54,833 nt of DNA, from contig CANRJY010000014.1 in NCBI GenBank assembly GCA_947631085.1, forward strand, positions 1 through 54,833. The letters are read 5' to 3'. A model generated the notes under the pieces. The model saw only the letters and a list, made by a program, of their open reading frames with translations. It was not told the DNA's origin and did not search any database. Numbering within the stretch: the first letter of the stretch is position 1; each line of letters opens with the position of its first letter. This stretch comes from an uncultured Clostridia bacterium (lineage in GTDB: Bacteria; Bacillota; Clostridia; UBA1381). The translations under genes were made by a program, and so were the position numbers. Shown here piece by piece: positions 25,470 through 33,894 of this stretch.

Positions 25470-27993
25470 TGAAAGCCTGCTCCGTTCTGTTGATTATATC
25501 GTCCTGAAGCGAACGCGACAGCGTTGTAAACAGCGCGCTGTAGCCGGCTACGCGGACAACGAGTGACTTATACTTCTCCGGATGCGCCTGCGCGTCGAGA
25601 AGCGTTTCGCGGCTTACGACGTTAAACTGCATATGCATTCCCTTTTGGTCGAAATACGCCCTGATATACGAAGCGAAGTCCTTCAAGCCCTCCATGCCGC
25701 TGAGCGCGGACGGGTGGAACTTCTGATTGTAGAGCGTTCCGTTCGAAGCGATGCCGTGGTCAAGTCTCGCAACCGAGTTTGCCGCGGCTGTCGGGCCTTT
25801 CTTGTCCGAGCCGCTTCTCGGACCAACTCCGTCGGCGATAGGCGTGTTGGCAAGTCTGCCGTCGGGTGTAGCGCCCGTCTGCTCACCGAGAGGAACGTTC
25901 GCCGATACGGGATAGAGCCCCGCGTGGAAAATACCGCCGCGCGGATTTTTGTAGTTTTGCAGCTCCTTCGTGTAAACGTACGCCACGTCGCGCGCGAACA
26001 GGTCTATCTCCTCTATGTCGTTGCCGTACTTCGGCAAATCCTCTATCATTTCGAGCAGCTTGTCATATTTCGCAAGCTGTTGTCTGTCCTGAGTGCCGGC
26101 GAGGAACATTCTGCAAATTTCCTCAACCTGCGCCTTCGATACGGGCTTGCCCGCCGCGGCTAAGTTGTCAACAACCTCGCGCGTCGCGATCGCCGCCGCC
26201 TTCGGTGTTAAGCCGCGTCCGTAATTATGTATAAGCGCATCCTTGAAGTCAGCCATAGAAACGAGCCGCTTCTCGAATACGAGCGTTTTTATCGCGTATA
26301 AGCCGTCGGTCATGTTCGCGATACCGAAGCCCTGAGGGCCTGTGAAGTTATAAATCGCTCCGCCCTCCTGGACAGTCTTGCCGCGCTTGATGCAGTCGTC
26401 GACCATTGACGAGAGGAACGGCAGCGGACAGCGCTCCGCGTGAGCGACGTCGATCGAGTTGTTCGCGTTTACCATCATGCGTATCATGTATTTCATCTGC
26501 GCCTTGTACGCGTCGTAGAACTCGTCGAACGTTCTCATCTGCAACACGTCGCCGGTCTGTAACCCTACCTGTACGCCCTTGTCAACGCCGTTCGAGAATA
26601 CCAGCTCCAGCGGACGGCACATATTGAAGAACGCCGCGTCATGCCAGCCCTCGGTCTTGTGCGAAGCCTGCGGCTCAACACAGCCGATTATGTTATAATC
26701 CCTCGCGTCCTCGATCGATACGCCTCGGCTCATGAGCGCGGGAATAATTACCTCGTCGTTGTAGTACGCCGGAAGTCCGATACCGGTTCTTGTGAGCTCG
26801 GCGCACTTTATGATAAACTCGTCGGGAGTGCCGTTCCAAATTCTTACGGAGAACGACGGAGCGGGCATTCTTGTGTGCATTGAAGCCTGTATGCATAGGA
26901 ACGATAAATCGTTGGTCGCGTCAAGTCCCTCTTTCGTCTGACCGCCCGCGCAGAGGTTTTGGAACAGGCTGTAGCCCGCGAAGCCCTCAGCCGAAGCCGC
27001 GTCGCGAACCTTGTTTAAGTCGTTGAGCTTAACCCAAATGCAGTCGATAAGCTCCTGCGCGAACTCGCGAGTGAGTATGCCCTTATTTATGTCAGCCTCG
27101 TAATACGGGTACATATACTGGTCGAAACGTCCCGGTGAAATCGAGTGTCCGCTCGATTCCATCTGAATAAGCATCTGAATAAACCAGAACGACTGGCACG
27201 CCTCATAGAACGTTGTCGCTCCGTTTTCGGGAACTGTCGCGCAGTTTTTGGCGATGAGCAAAAGCTCCTGCTTTCTCTGCGGATCAGTGCATTTCTGCGC
27301 CGTGTCGTACGCCAGCTTCGCGTAGCGTCTCGCGTATGTTATAACAGCCTTGCACGATATTATAACGGCTTCGAGAAACTCGTGCCTTTTCGCGTAATCG
27401 CCGTCGTAAACATTGCACTTGTCAAGCTCCGCCTGCACCTCGGCGATAAGCCCCTTATAGCCAATCTTTAAAATCTTGCCGTAATCGACCGTAACGTGAC
27501 CTACGCCGTTATAGAAATAGTTTCCGGGCGTGAACATATTGTGGTCGATCGCCAAAATCGCCTCGGGAGCCATATACGCGGTAGCCAGCTCGCTCGTGGT
27601 CTTGCCCTTCCAGTAGGGGTAAGTTTCGCGTAAGATCCGCTTGTTTTCCTCGGAAATATGGAACGGATCGGCTTCGCGGAACTCGACCGTGTCAAGCTCG
27701 CCCTCGAGCCACTCGTACGAGTATTCGGGGAACACCTGACAGCTCCTCGGCGACTTCGTCGCGCTTCCTACAATAAGCTCGCCGTCGCGGATAGTGATGG
27801 GAATATTTTCAAGAATATGCTCAAACGCGAGAGCGCGCCGCATAATAATCGGCTTGTCCTCGGTCTGCTTATAGCTTTCCGTTAAAAGCACCGCGCGGTC
27901 GGTTTCAATTTCCGGCATCTTCGCGAACAAATCATCGAGAAGCTTGCGTATTCTGTCTGTCATCGGTAAATCAGTGGTGTTAAATTTTCTCAT
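25462..27993 (-). CDS. Glycyl radical enzyme, B12-independent glycerol/1,2-propanediol dehydratase type
   Basis: An 843-aa glycyl radical enzyme. The radical loop RVAGYSALF places the glycine at 817. The thiyl cysteine is C438 in GCVEP with Glu at 440, the Cys-x-Glu pattern of eliminases, not the Cys-Cys of pyruvate formate-lyase. H166, H283 and D452 align with the His164, His281 and Asp447 of clostridial glycerol dehydratase (recalled numbering), and the length is near the propanediol dehydratase of Roseburia. A diol dehydratase is therefore inferred; hydroxyproline dehydratase is less likely because it has Asp in place of the second His. It is the first gene of a two-gene operon. No microcompartment or alcohol dehydrogenase gene is nearby. 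Confidence 0.8.
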   Translation of the reverse strand: MRKFNTTDLPMTDRIRKLLDDLFAKMPEIETDRAVLLTESYKQTEDKPIIMRRALAFEHILENIPITIRDGELIVGSATKSPRSCQVFPEYSYEWLEGELDTVEFREADPFHISEENKRILRETYPYWKGKTTSELATAYMAPEAILAIDHNMFTPGNYFYNGVGHVTVDYGKILKIGYKGLIAEVQAELDKCNVYDGDYAKRHEFLEAVIISCKAVITYARRYAKLAYDTAQKCTDPQRKQELLLIAKNCATVPENGATTFYEACQSFWFIQMLIQMESSGHSISPGRFDQYMYPYYEADINKGILTREFAQELIDCIWVKLNDLNKVRDAASAEGFAGYSLFQNLCAGGQTKEGLDATNDLSFLCIQASMHTRMPAPSFSVRIWNGTPDEFIIKCAELTRTGIGLPAYYNDEVIIPALMSRGVSIEDARDYNIIGCVEPQASHKTEGWHDAAFFNMCRPLELVFSNGVDKGVQVGLQTGDVLQMRTFDEFYDAYKAQMKYMIRMMVNANNSIDVAHAERCPLPFLSSMVDDCIKRGKTVQEGGAIYNFTGPQGFGIANMTDGLYAIKTLVFEKRLVSMADFKDALIHNYGRGLTPKAAAIATREVVDNLAAAGKPVSKAQVEEICRMFLAGTQDRQQLAKYDKLLEMIEDLPKYGNDIEEIDLFARDVAYVYTKELQNYKNPRGGIFHAGLYPVSANVPLGEQTGATPDGRLANTPIADGVGPRSGSDKKGPTAAANSVARLDHGIASNGTLYNQKFHPSALSGMEGLKDFASYIRAYFDQKGMHMQFNVVSRETLLDAQAHPEKYKSLVVRVAGYSALFTTLSRSLQDDIINRTEQAFNA

Positions 27994-28031
27994 TCTTGTT
28001 TCACCTCATAAATATCGTATTATATATAGTA

Positions 28032-28060
28032 ATTATAACACAACTGTATAATATTTTCAA
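28032..28060 (-). promoter_or_regulatory. Promoter of the glycyl radical enzyme operon
   Basis: Minus-strand TTGAAA (28055-28060), a 17-bp spacer and TATAAT (28032-28037) lie 39 bp before the start codon at 27993. No operator palindrome or riboswitch is evident in the 95-bp gap. Confidence 0.85.
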
Positions 28061-28088
28061 TATAAATTTAATAATTTTCCACAAAATT

Positions 28089-29096
28089 TCAATCGGAAAA
28101 TTCTTCAAGGAAACGCTTTATATGCATACCCGCAAGCTCAGTAACCTCGCGCGGCAGCTTATATCCGGCATTATTTGTAATTGCAAGCTCTTCTATCTCC
28201 TCCGCCGAAAAATTTGACGCGTCCAAAATCGGGTCGCTGTATTCCAAATCAGTTAACACATTACGCATCTTATTCGAGTATGCAATAGGAATAATCGGTA
28301 TTCCCATACGCAGACCAAGCACCATGCCGTGAAACCTGATCGCCACAAGCTTTGAGCACCGCGGAAGATTTTTCAAAATCGAATCGTCTCCGTCGTTATT
28401 GATTATTTCGATATTTTCGGCATTCTTGCAGTTGCGGGCTATTGCCCGCGCGGCCGCGGAATCATTTTCTATACCCGTGTCAAACGCAAAAATCAAGACT
28501 TTCCTTCCTGTTTTTTCGATATAATTATCCGCAACGCGCGCCAGCTTCTCATACTCGGCAACGCTGTTTGTCAACAGCCTGTTATACGCCGTGATTCCAA
28601 GCGCGCCCTCGCTTGGCGTGTTATACAGCATGTCATCCGGAATCGAAAAAACTATATCCGGATAATATTCGCATTTTGCCTTTGAAACATTCTTCCGTAT
28701 GTAATTGCGCGAGAATGTGTCGCGTACCGTTATAAAATCATAATCGGCAAGCTGACGTCTTATAAGCCACTCGGCTCCCTTTACCGTAAACTCGCTTATG
28801 TTGCAGCCCAAAACCGCTTTTTTGGATTTGCGCTGCTTCTGTTCTATTATCTCCTTCGTTCTGTAAAGCAGTCCAACCTTGCTTCTGATTATAAATCCCG
28901 AGCCTATAACCGTGCATTCCGTCTGTATATCGCCGTCGTTATACGGAATCATTCCAAACCGTTCGTATATATACATCAAATCATTTTCAGGCACGTCAAG
29001 ACGCACGTTATGCTCTCTGAGTCCGCGGGCGGCAATACGCAGCATAAGATCGTCGCCGAAATTTCTGTCTATATATCCTTTTAATAAAATATTCAT
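28089..29096 (-). CDS. Polysaccharide pyruvyl transferase family protein
   Basis: A 335-aa protein with the family pattern: N-terminal NILLKGYIDRNFGDDLMLRIAARGL, central VRDTFSRNYI and PDIVFSIPDD, and C-terminal LVAIRFHGMVLGLRMGIPIIPIAYSNKMRNVLTDLEY, including the conserved R-F-H-G motif. Members such as CsaB add ketal pyruvate from phosphoenolpyruvate to cell-surface sugars; others act in exopolysaccharide synthesis. The two SLH proteins in this window need pyruvylated wall polymer, so a CsaB-like role is an attractive but unproven inference. It is 9 bp downstream of the glycosyltransferase gene on the same strand. Confidence 0.82.
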   Translation of the reverse strand: MNILLKGYIDRNFGDDLMLRIAARGLREHNVRLDVPENDLMYIYERFGMIPYNDGDIQTECTVIGSGFIIRSKVGLLYRTKEIIEQKQRKSKKAVLGCNISEFTVKGAEWLIRRQLADYDFITVRDTFSRNYIRKNVSKAKCEYYPDIVFSIPDDMLYNTPSEGALGITAYNRLLTNSVAEYEKLARVADNYIEKTGRKVLIFAFDTGIENDSAAARAIARNCKNAENIEIINNDGDDSILKNLPRCSKLVAIRFHGMVLGLRMGIPIIPIAYSNKMRNVLTDLEYSDPILDASNFSAEEIEELAITNNAGYKLPREVTELAGMHIKRFLEEFSD

Positions 29097-29105
29097 TTCC
29101 GTCTC

Positions 29106-30077
29106 CTATCTCGAATACAAAAGCTTTGCCGCCTTCATCGCTATGCCTGTCGGGGCAAGCAGCATTCCCGTCAGCAGTAATCTGTATTTTAGCGTACATT
29201 TACGTTTTAACGCTGCTTTCAGCCATCCTCTGAATTCCTTGCTTTTCAAAAGATCTCGCGCGGCGCCTATGTCGCTTCCCTCGCACGCCCCTATATTATA
29301 CACGCTTACAATCGACGCGGTATACTTAAAGGCATCCTTTATATCCTCGGGAGCTGACGATATTTCCAAGCGGAACAAATCGTTCATTTTTGTCAGCTTC
29401 TCAAGGTCATTTTTATGGCTTTGACTATGACTTTCCGGAGTGCGCATATAATTGTAATAAGGCTCGGATATAAAGCAAATCCTTTTCATATATTTGAGGG
29501 TATCCATATTAAATATCAAATCCTCGGCAAAAAAACGTTTATTGTCTCCAAATTCAATATTGTTATCCGCAATAAAATCACGCCGAAATATTTTGTTCGC
29601 TATGGCGCGGCTGTGTATACACGGCGTAAAATATCTGTCGATATAGTCCGCCCTGTCTTTCACCTCCAAAACAGCGTCAAGAATACATTCTTTCTGAATG
29701 TATTCACGTCCGTCCGGATAGATGTTGCGCAGTCCGCACTGAACTATATCGGCATTGTTTTCTTTTCCCGCATTATACATTTTTTCAAGCATTTCAGGCG
29801 CTATGATATCATCCGCGTCAACGAAGCTCAGATACTTTCCCTTTGCAAGCTTCATTCCGACATTTCTCGCCGCGCCCTGACCCGCATTTTGCTCGGACAG
29901 CACCGTTATGCGATCGTCGTCAAACACGCGTAACACGTCAAGGGTACCGTCAACGGAACCGTCGTTGACGACAATTATTTCTATATCGGTCAACGTCTGA
30001 TTTAATATGCTTTCTATACAGCGTCCGATCGTTTTCTCGCCGTTATATACCGGCACAATAACCGACACACATACCAT
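29106..30077 (-). CDS. Glycosyltransferase family 2
   Basis: A 323-aa GT-A-fold glycosyltransferase. It opens VSVIVPVYNGEKTIGRCIESILNQT, followed by VVNDGSVDGT and the nucleotide-sugar/metal site FVDADDII (D-x-D). There is no multi-span membrane domain, so it is cytoplasmic or peripheral. It probably adds a sugar during surface polysaccharide or teichoic-acid-like polymer synthesis; donor and acceptor cannot be read from sequence. GGGAGG precedes the ATG. It forms a two-gene unit with the pyruvyl transferase-like gene and is divergent from another GT2 gene. Confidence 0.88.
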   Translation of the reverse strand: MVCVSVIVPVYNGEKTIGRCIESILNQTLTDIEIIVVNDGSVDGTLDVLRVFDDDRITVLSEQNAGQGAARNVGMKLAKGKYLSFVDADDIIAPEMLEKMYNAGKENNADIVQCGLRNIYPDGREYIQKECILDAVLEVKDRADYIDRYFTPCIHSRAIANKIFRRDFIADNNIEFGDNKRFFAEDLIFNMDTLKYMKRICFISEPYYNYMRTPESHSQSHKNDLEKLTKMNDLFRLEISSAPEDIKDAFKYTASIVSVYNIGACEGSDIGAARDLLKSKEFRGWLKAALKRKCTLKYRLLLTGMLLAPTGIAMKAAKLLYSR

Positions 30078-30109
30078 AGTGCTTTCCTCCCGCCAATGCT
30101 TCTTAAATT

Positions 30110-30138
30110 ATTTTATCATAGATCACCTGCCTTGTAAA
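30110..30138 (-). promoter_or_regulatory. Promoter of the minus-strand glycosyltransferase unit
   Basis: Minus-strand TTTACA (30133-30138), 17-bp spacer and TAAAAT (30110-30115) lie 33 bp before the GT2 start at 30077. Its -35 is 8 bp from the -35 of the divergent plus-strand promoter. Confidence 0.75.
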
Positions 30139-30146
30139 TATAATAA

Positions 30147-30175
30147 TTGACTTTAGGAAAATTTTATGCTATTCT
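30147..30175 (+). promoter_or_regulatory. Promoter of the plus-strand glycosyltransferase gene
   Basis: Plus-strand TTGACT (30147-30152), 17-bp spacer and TATTCT (30170-30175) lie 19 bp before the ATG at 30195. The very short leader still holds the GGGGGTG ribosome binding site. Confidence 0.8.
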
Positions 30176-30194
30176 GAAACGTGGGGGTGATTAT

Positions 30195-31226
30195 ATGCAG
30201 CCGTTTTTAAGCATTATCGTACCGGTTTACAACTGCAAAAAATATCTGCGTCAATGTGTCGAAAGCATTAAAAATCAGACATTTACAAATTTTGAGCTTA
30301 TTCTTGTTGACGACGGCTCTACCGACGGCTGCGGCGAAATCTGTGATTCGTTCGCGGCGGAGGACTACAGAATTAAGGCTATACATCAGCCCAATGGCGG
30401 AGCATGGGCTGCGCGCAATACGGGAGTCCGCGCCTCGTCCGGTCAATACGTCGGATTTGCGGACGGAGACGATACCCTGGAACCCGATATGTACAAAATT
30501 ATGGCATTGTGCGCTATGGAGCATGACTGCGATGTTGTTATGTGCGATATTCTTTCGGAAAGCGAATCCTCCGAAACCGTAATGAGCGGAGCTCCGGCGC
30601 TGCGCGAGGGCTATTATTCGCTCAGCGATATGGAAACCTCTGTTTTCCCGAAAATGATGTACAGCGGTCAGTTTTTTGATTTCGGCATAGTTCCGATGCT
30701 GTGGAATAAAATCTTTCGCCGAAGCATTATTGTACGGCATTGTCAGAAAAACGTCCCGAGAATTAAAATCGGCGAGGACGCGGCATGCGTATATCCGAGC
30801 ATTACAGATTGCTCATGCATGTATTACCTCAAGAGCATGGCGCTCTACAGATACCGCCGTCACGATTCACAGACAACTGTCCGCTACAGCGAAAATTTGC
30901 CCGAACAGATATCCGAGCTTTACAATCTGTTCCAACATTCAAAAATCGCCGAAAAATATCCCGAACAACTCGATTATTATTTTGCGTACATGACAAAAAT
31001 ATCAATCTCAAACGAGCTGAATCCCGAAAACAAAATCCCGTATTCGGAAAAGCTTAAAACAATACGCGGTATAATAAAATCATCGAAGGAACGCGGTATA
31101 ATCGGTAAAATTTCGATAAAATCAATGCCGCTTGTTCATAAAATCTATTTTACGCTCGTGCGGCTCGGCTTTGTTCGGTGCCTCGCCGTTCTTATACGTC
31201 TCACAAAAAAGCTCCAACAGCACTGA
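30195..31226 (+). CDS. Glycosyltransferase family 2
   Basis: A 343-aa GT-A-fold enzyme. It opens LSIIVPVYNCKKYLRQCVESIKNQT, then LVDDGSTDGCGEICD and GFADGDDTLEPDMY, with the D-x-D in DGDD. The middle region (MLWNKIFRRSII) and RYRRHDSQ are typical of GT2 enzymes of capsule and wall polymer loci. It is probably cytoplasmic-face and peripheral. The start at 30195 is set by GGGGGTGATT just upstream. It is divergent from the first GT2 gene, and HPr follows 63 bp later on the same strand. The sugar it transfers is unknown. Confidence 0.87.
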   Translation: MQPFLSIIVPVYNCKKYLRQCVESIKNQTFTNFELILVDDGSTDGCGEICDSFAAEDYRIKAIHQPNGGAWAARNTGVRASSGQYVGFADGDDTLEPDMYKIMALCAMEHDCDVVMCDILSESESSETVMSGAPALREGYYSLSDMETSVFPKMMYSGQFFDFGIVPMLWNKIFRRSIIVRHCQKNVPRIKIGEDAACVYPSITDCSCMYYLKSMALYRYRRHDSQTTVRYSENLPEQISELYNLFQHSKIAEKYPEQLDYYFAYMTKISISNELNPENKIPYSEKLKTIRGIIKSSKERGIIGKISIKSMPLVHKIYFTLVRLGFVRCLAVLIRLTKKLQQH

Positions 31227-31289
31227 AACGGATATTTTTCGAATTAACGTATAAAATAGCTTTAAGACATCGGCAAAGGAGCGACATTA

Positions 31290-31547
31290 ATGAAACAATT
31301 CAGCTATACAATCACCGACGCGCTCGGCATACACGCGCGTCCGGCGGGAATGCTTGTGAAAGAGGCGGGAAAATTCATATCATCTGTAAAAATTGAAAAA
31401 AACGGTAACGAAGCGGACGCGAAACGATTGTTTTCTCTTATGGGGCTCGGAGTAAAAGCCGGAGAAACAGTTTCGCTCAAAATAGAAGGTTCCGACGAGA
31501 ATGACGCCGCAGAGGCAATCGAGAGCTTTTTCAAAGCAAATCTATAA
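31290..31547 (+). CDS. HPr-family phosphocarrier protein
   Basis: An 85-aa HPr-like protein. The phosphorylated histidine is H15 in GIHARPAG, as in phosphotransferase-system HPr. Position 46, the serine phosphorylated by HPr kinase in Firmicutes, is arginine here (AKRLFSLMGLG); S49 is the only nearby serine. It could still carry phosphate between enzyme I and II but would not act as the usual CcpA corepressor through Ser46. It may be a paralogue of the main HPr. AAAGGAG precedes the ATG. Two terminators follow. Confidence 0.88.
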   Translation: MKQFSYTITDALGIHARPAGMLVKEAGKFISSVKIEKNGNEADAKRLFSLMGLGVKAGETVSLKIEGSDENDAAEAIESFFKANL

Positions 31548-31574
31548 GCGGGATTTGATACATCTCGCTTTTTT
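31546..31574 (+). terminator. HPr gene terminator
   Basis: AAGCGGGAT and ATCTCGCTT form a stem with one G-T pair, loop of 7 nt, followed by TTTT. It overlaps the HPr stop codon. Confidence 0.75.
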
Positions 31575-31580
31575 ACGTTA

Positions 31581-31614
31581 AAAAACCCGAAGAGCATATG
31601 CTCTTCGGGTTTTT
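31581..31614. terminator. Bidirectional terminator between HPr and SLH genes
   Basis: A 34-bp perfect palindrome with AAAAACCCGAAGAGCAT as its left arm forms a long GC-rich stem with T-tracts on both strands. It backs up the HPr terminator and ends the convergent SLH gene. Confidence 0.93.
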
Positions 31615-31657
31615 ACCTAAATTATTTAATCAAACTGTTCTCGGAATTGTCCGTTAA

Positions 31658-33709
31658 TTAATAATCTATCTGATCGTTATAGTTGTCAAGGACGTTTCTG
31701 ATATTTCTCTGTCTGATCTCAAGGTCGATAAGTCCGTCGCTGTTATAAGCGCTTGTAGCTTTCAACATAGCCGGCGTACCCCAGAAATCGGGATCGAGGT
31801 CAACGATCGAATATGTCTCAGGCGTTACTTCCTCACCGTCAACAGTAATAAGATCCATCTCCGTACGTCCGATAATGTTATTGAACATCTCGCAGAATTC
31901 AGCTCTTTCCATGTAATCGTCGGGAGCAAACTCTCCTCCGCGACCCTGCATGTAGCCGTAGCCGTACATAATCTCAATGTATTTCTGATACGGATGACCC
32001 GCAACGTCCGCAAGACCTGTATCCTGAGCCATTGAAGCGTCAAGATTCAAACCGAAGGTCATCATCTTGGCAACCTCACCGCGCGTGATATCGCCGAGCC
32101 ATACTTCTGAAACATCGTCAAATGCGCCCTGATGATCCATATACGCAAGACCACGCTCATACCATTCGCCCTTATAAGGTAATGTCTTGTTTGAAAGCGG
32201 ATAGCTTACGCCCTTTGTATTATATTCCTGGTCAATCATTCTCATAAGCATCGTAGCAACCTCTTCACGGCTTACGTTTCTTTCGGGAGCCATATAAATT
32301 TCAGGTATGGCATTACCGTTTTCATCTTTGCCCGGCTCGTCGCCGAAGATGTAAGCATAACCGCCGCTGAGAGTGATCTCATCCCCCTGAGGAAGCGGGG
32401 GCTCTGTCGGAGCTTCCGTTACTACCGGCTCTTCTGTTACAACGGGTTCCTCTGTCGGTTCTTCCGTTACTACCGGCTCCTCTGTTACAACGGGCGCCTC
32501 TGTCGGAGCCTCAGTTACAACAGGCTCTTCTGTTACAACGGGTTCCTCTGTCGGTTCTTCCGTTGCAGCCGGTGCAGCCTCAGCTACAGCTGCGTCTGCC
32601 TTCCAAATAATCTGACCCCATCCGTTGATTCTCAGTGTGTTTGTATGGAGCTGTCCGTAAAGCGTTGCTGAATTAATAACTTCAGAATCCGCATTCGGAA
32701 CACATACAGTACCGGTTAATTCCGACTGACCGTCTTTTAATACAAAACTATTAGCATTCGACTCAACATCAGCAAATATCTTAGAATCCGATGAAATCGT
32801 TAATTTTCTTGCGTCAACGCTGATATTTGCAACACCTATTCTTGCACGATCCAATGTTATCTCATCGCCCGAAAGGTGAAGATAAGTGTTTTTGGTGCTT
32901 CCGTCAAGCTCGTCTTTATACATATTAATTGAAAAATTATTTATATAACTTACATTATTAATATATATATTAGCTTTATTGTTACCAACAACATAAATGC
33001 TCGGCATATTAATGCTGCCTAATTTATTGATTACAACATTTACATCACCCGCAGTGGTGTCTATCGTCATAGCAGCTCTGTGATTGAAGTAGTTATCCTC
33101 ACCGCCCGATATATCCAAACTTTCAATATAGGTGTCCTCAGAAATAGTTTTCGGAGCGTTCGGCGACACTGAGCCATCCCAATTTGTGCCTTCATAAACG
33201 TTCATGTTAACATAATCCATTTTATTGGATATTTCAGGGATTTCATACGGCTCATATGAGCATCCAAATCCCGTCGAAGGATCATATATTGCTCCCTCAT
33301 ACTTGGGATCAACCGCCCACTGTGAAATAATATCGCCCATAAGATTATCATTCCACTGCTCAAGCATGTAGTATCCGTTCAAATACTCTTCGCCGCCGTC
33401 GAAACGCTGCTTCTCATTCTTTGTGCCTGAAATAAACAATCCGTCAATGGTATTACCATCGCCGTTATGGGCATAAATTGTTCCATTTGAATACACGCTT
33501 CCCTTGATGTACATCGAATTACCAATATATACATCGTCGTTTGCGATTACCGCGAGGTTGATTTCACCGTCGGGATCGTCCGAGGTATAACCCACACTCT
33601 CATACGACTGTCCGTCATATGCAGACGGAGCCGCCGCCATCGCTGTTGTGAAAGCCGTTGCCGAAAAAGCCATAGCCAACACAGCTGCCATAATTTTTTT
33701 TGCTCTCAT
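31658..33709 (-). CDS. Secreted SLH-domain surface protein under riboswitch control
   Basis: A 683-aa exported protein. A signal peptide (about 1-25, AFTTAMAAA) leads to a beta-rich N-terminal region (25-410) with asparagine-rich solenoid-like stretches (VVINKLGSINMPSIYVVGNNKANIYI). A Thr/Glu/Pro-rich repeat linker follows (about 415-470, EEPVVTEEPVVTEAP units). The C-terminal part (about 475-665) has SLH-like repeats (NVSREEVATMLMRMI, GEVAKMMTFGLNL, YGYMQGRGGEFAPDDYMERAEFCEMF) that would anchor it to the wall. The start at 33709 has AGGAGG upstream; a longer form from 33808 would begin inside the riboswitch. It is likely an adhesin or S-layer-associated protein, expressed according to cyclic-di-GMP. 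Confidence 0.87.
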   Translation of the reverse strand: MRAKKIMAAVLAMAFSATAFTTAMAAAPSAYDGQSYESVGYTSDDPDGEINLAVIANDDVYIGNSMYIKGSVYSNGTIYAHNGDGNTIDGLFISGTKNEKQRFDGGEEYLNGYYMLEQWNDNLMGDIISQWAVDPKYEGAIYDPSTGFGCSYEPYEIPEISNKMDYVNMNVYEGTNWDGSVSPNAPKTISEDTYIESLDISGGEDNYFNHRAAMTIDTTAGDVNVVINKLGSINMPSIYVVGNNKANIYINNVSYINNFSINMYKDELDGSTKNTYLHLSGDEITLDRARIGVANISVDARKLTISSDSKIFADVESNANSFVLKDGQSELTGTVCVPNADSEVINSATLYGQLHTNTLRINGWGQIIWKADAAVAEAAPAATEEPTEEPVVTEEPVVTEAPTEAPVVTEEPVVTEEPTEEPVVTEEPVVTEAPTEPPLPQGDEITLSGGYAYIFGDEPGKDENGNAIPEIYMAPERNVSREEVATMLMRMIDQEYNTKGVSYPLSNKTLPYKGEWYERGLAYMDHQGAFDDVSEVWLGDITRGEVAKMMTFGLNLDASMAQDTGLADVAGHPYQKYIEIMYGYGYMQGRGGEFAPDDYMERAEFCEMFNNIIGRTEMDLITVDGEEVTPETYSIVDLDPDFWGTPAMLKATSAYNSDGLIDLEIRQRNIRNVLDNYNDQIDY
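32393..32575. repeat. Tandem repeats encoding the Thr/Glu/Pro linker of the SLH protein
   Basis: Repeated 15- to 30-bp units such as TTCCGTTACTACCGGCTC and TTCTGTTACAACGGGTTC encode EEPVVTE and APTEAP blocks (minus strand). Units are near-identical in DNA, so the tract is prone to expansion or contraction and may vary in length between strains. Such linkers usually extend a surface domain from the wall. Confidence 0.85.
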
Positions 33710-33747
33710 TGTTTTAAATCCTCCTTTTGAATTTTTCCCCGATACGC

Positions 33748-33789
33748 AAAAAACCGTATCATAAATAAATAAGTTCCATATAATACGGT
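33748..33789 (-). terminator. Riboswitch expression-platform terminator
   Basis: On the minus strand ACCGTAT (33783-33789) can pair with ATACGGT (33753-33759), followed by a run of six T. The ACCGTAT arm is also the 3' strand of aptamer helix P1, so ligand-bound P1 and the terminator exclude each other. A competing hairpin GATACG/CGTATC (33741-33760) can form when the terminator does not. This predicts antitermination, gene on, when cyclic di-GMP binds. Confidence 0.7.
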
Positions 33790-33884
33790 AACTGGCTGTC
33801 TTTTCCATTATTGATTTCCGCCCGCGGAAAAGACCCTATAGCTTTGCGTCACTGCCTTGCGACAGTTTTGCCTTTATCTGTATC
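33783..33884 (-). ncRNA. Cyclic-di-GMP-I (GEMM) riboswitch aptamer
   Basis: The minus strand carries the GEMM core: AAAGGCAAA, a hairpin with a GCAA tetraloop (ACTGTC-GCAA-GGCAGT), then GACGCAAAGC, TATAGGG, a perfect 9-bp helix (GTCTTTTCC with GGAAAAGAC; 33826-33834 and 33798-33806), and GCCAGTTACC closing helix P1. These are the conserved elements of class I cyclic-di-GMP sensors. It is the leader of the SLH-protein gene and starts about 4 nt after the predicted transcription start. Confidence 0.94.
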
Positions 33885-33894
33885 TACTGTCTTA

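Noticed and set aside
25462..27993. Annotation as pyruvate formate-lyase
   Set aside because: The active site has Cys-Val-Glu-Pro rather than the Cys-Cys pair of pyruvate formate-lyase.
33710..33808. N-terminal extension of the SLH protein from ATG at 33808
   Set aside because: The ATG lies inside the riboswitch aptamer, and a signal peptide with AGGAGG begins at 33709.
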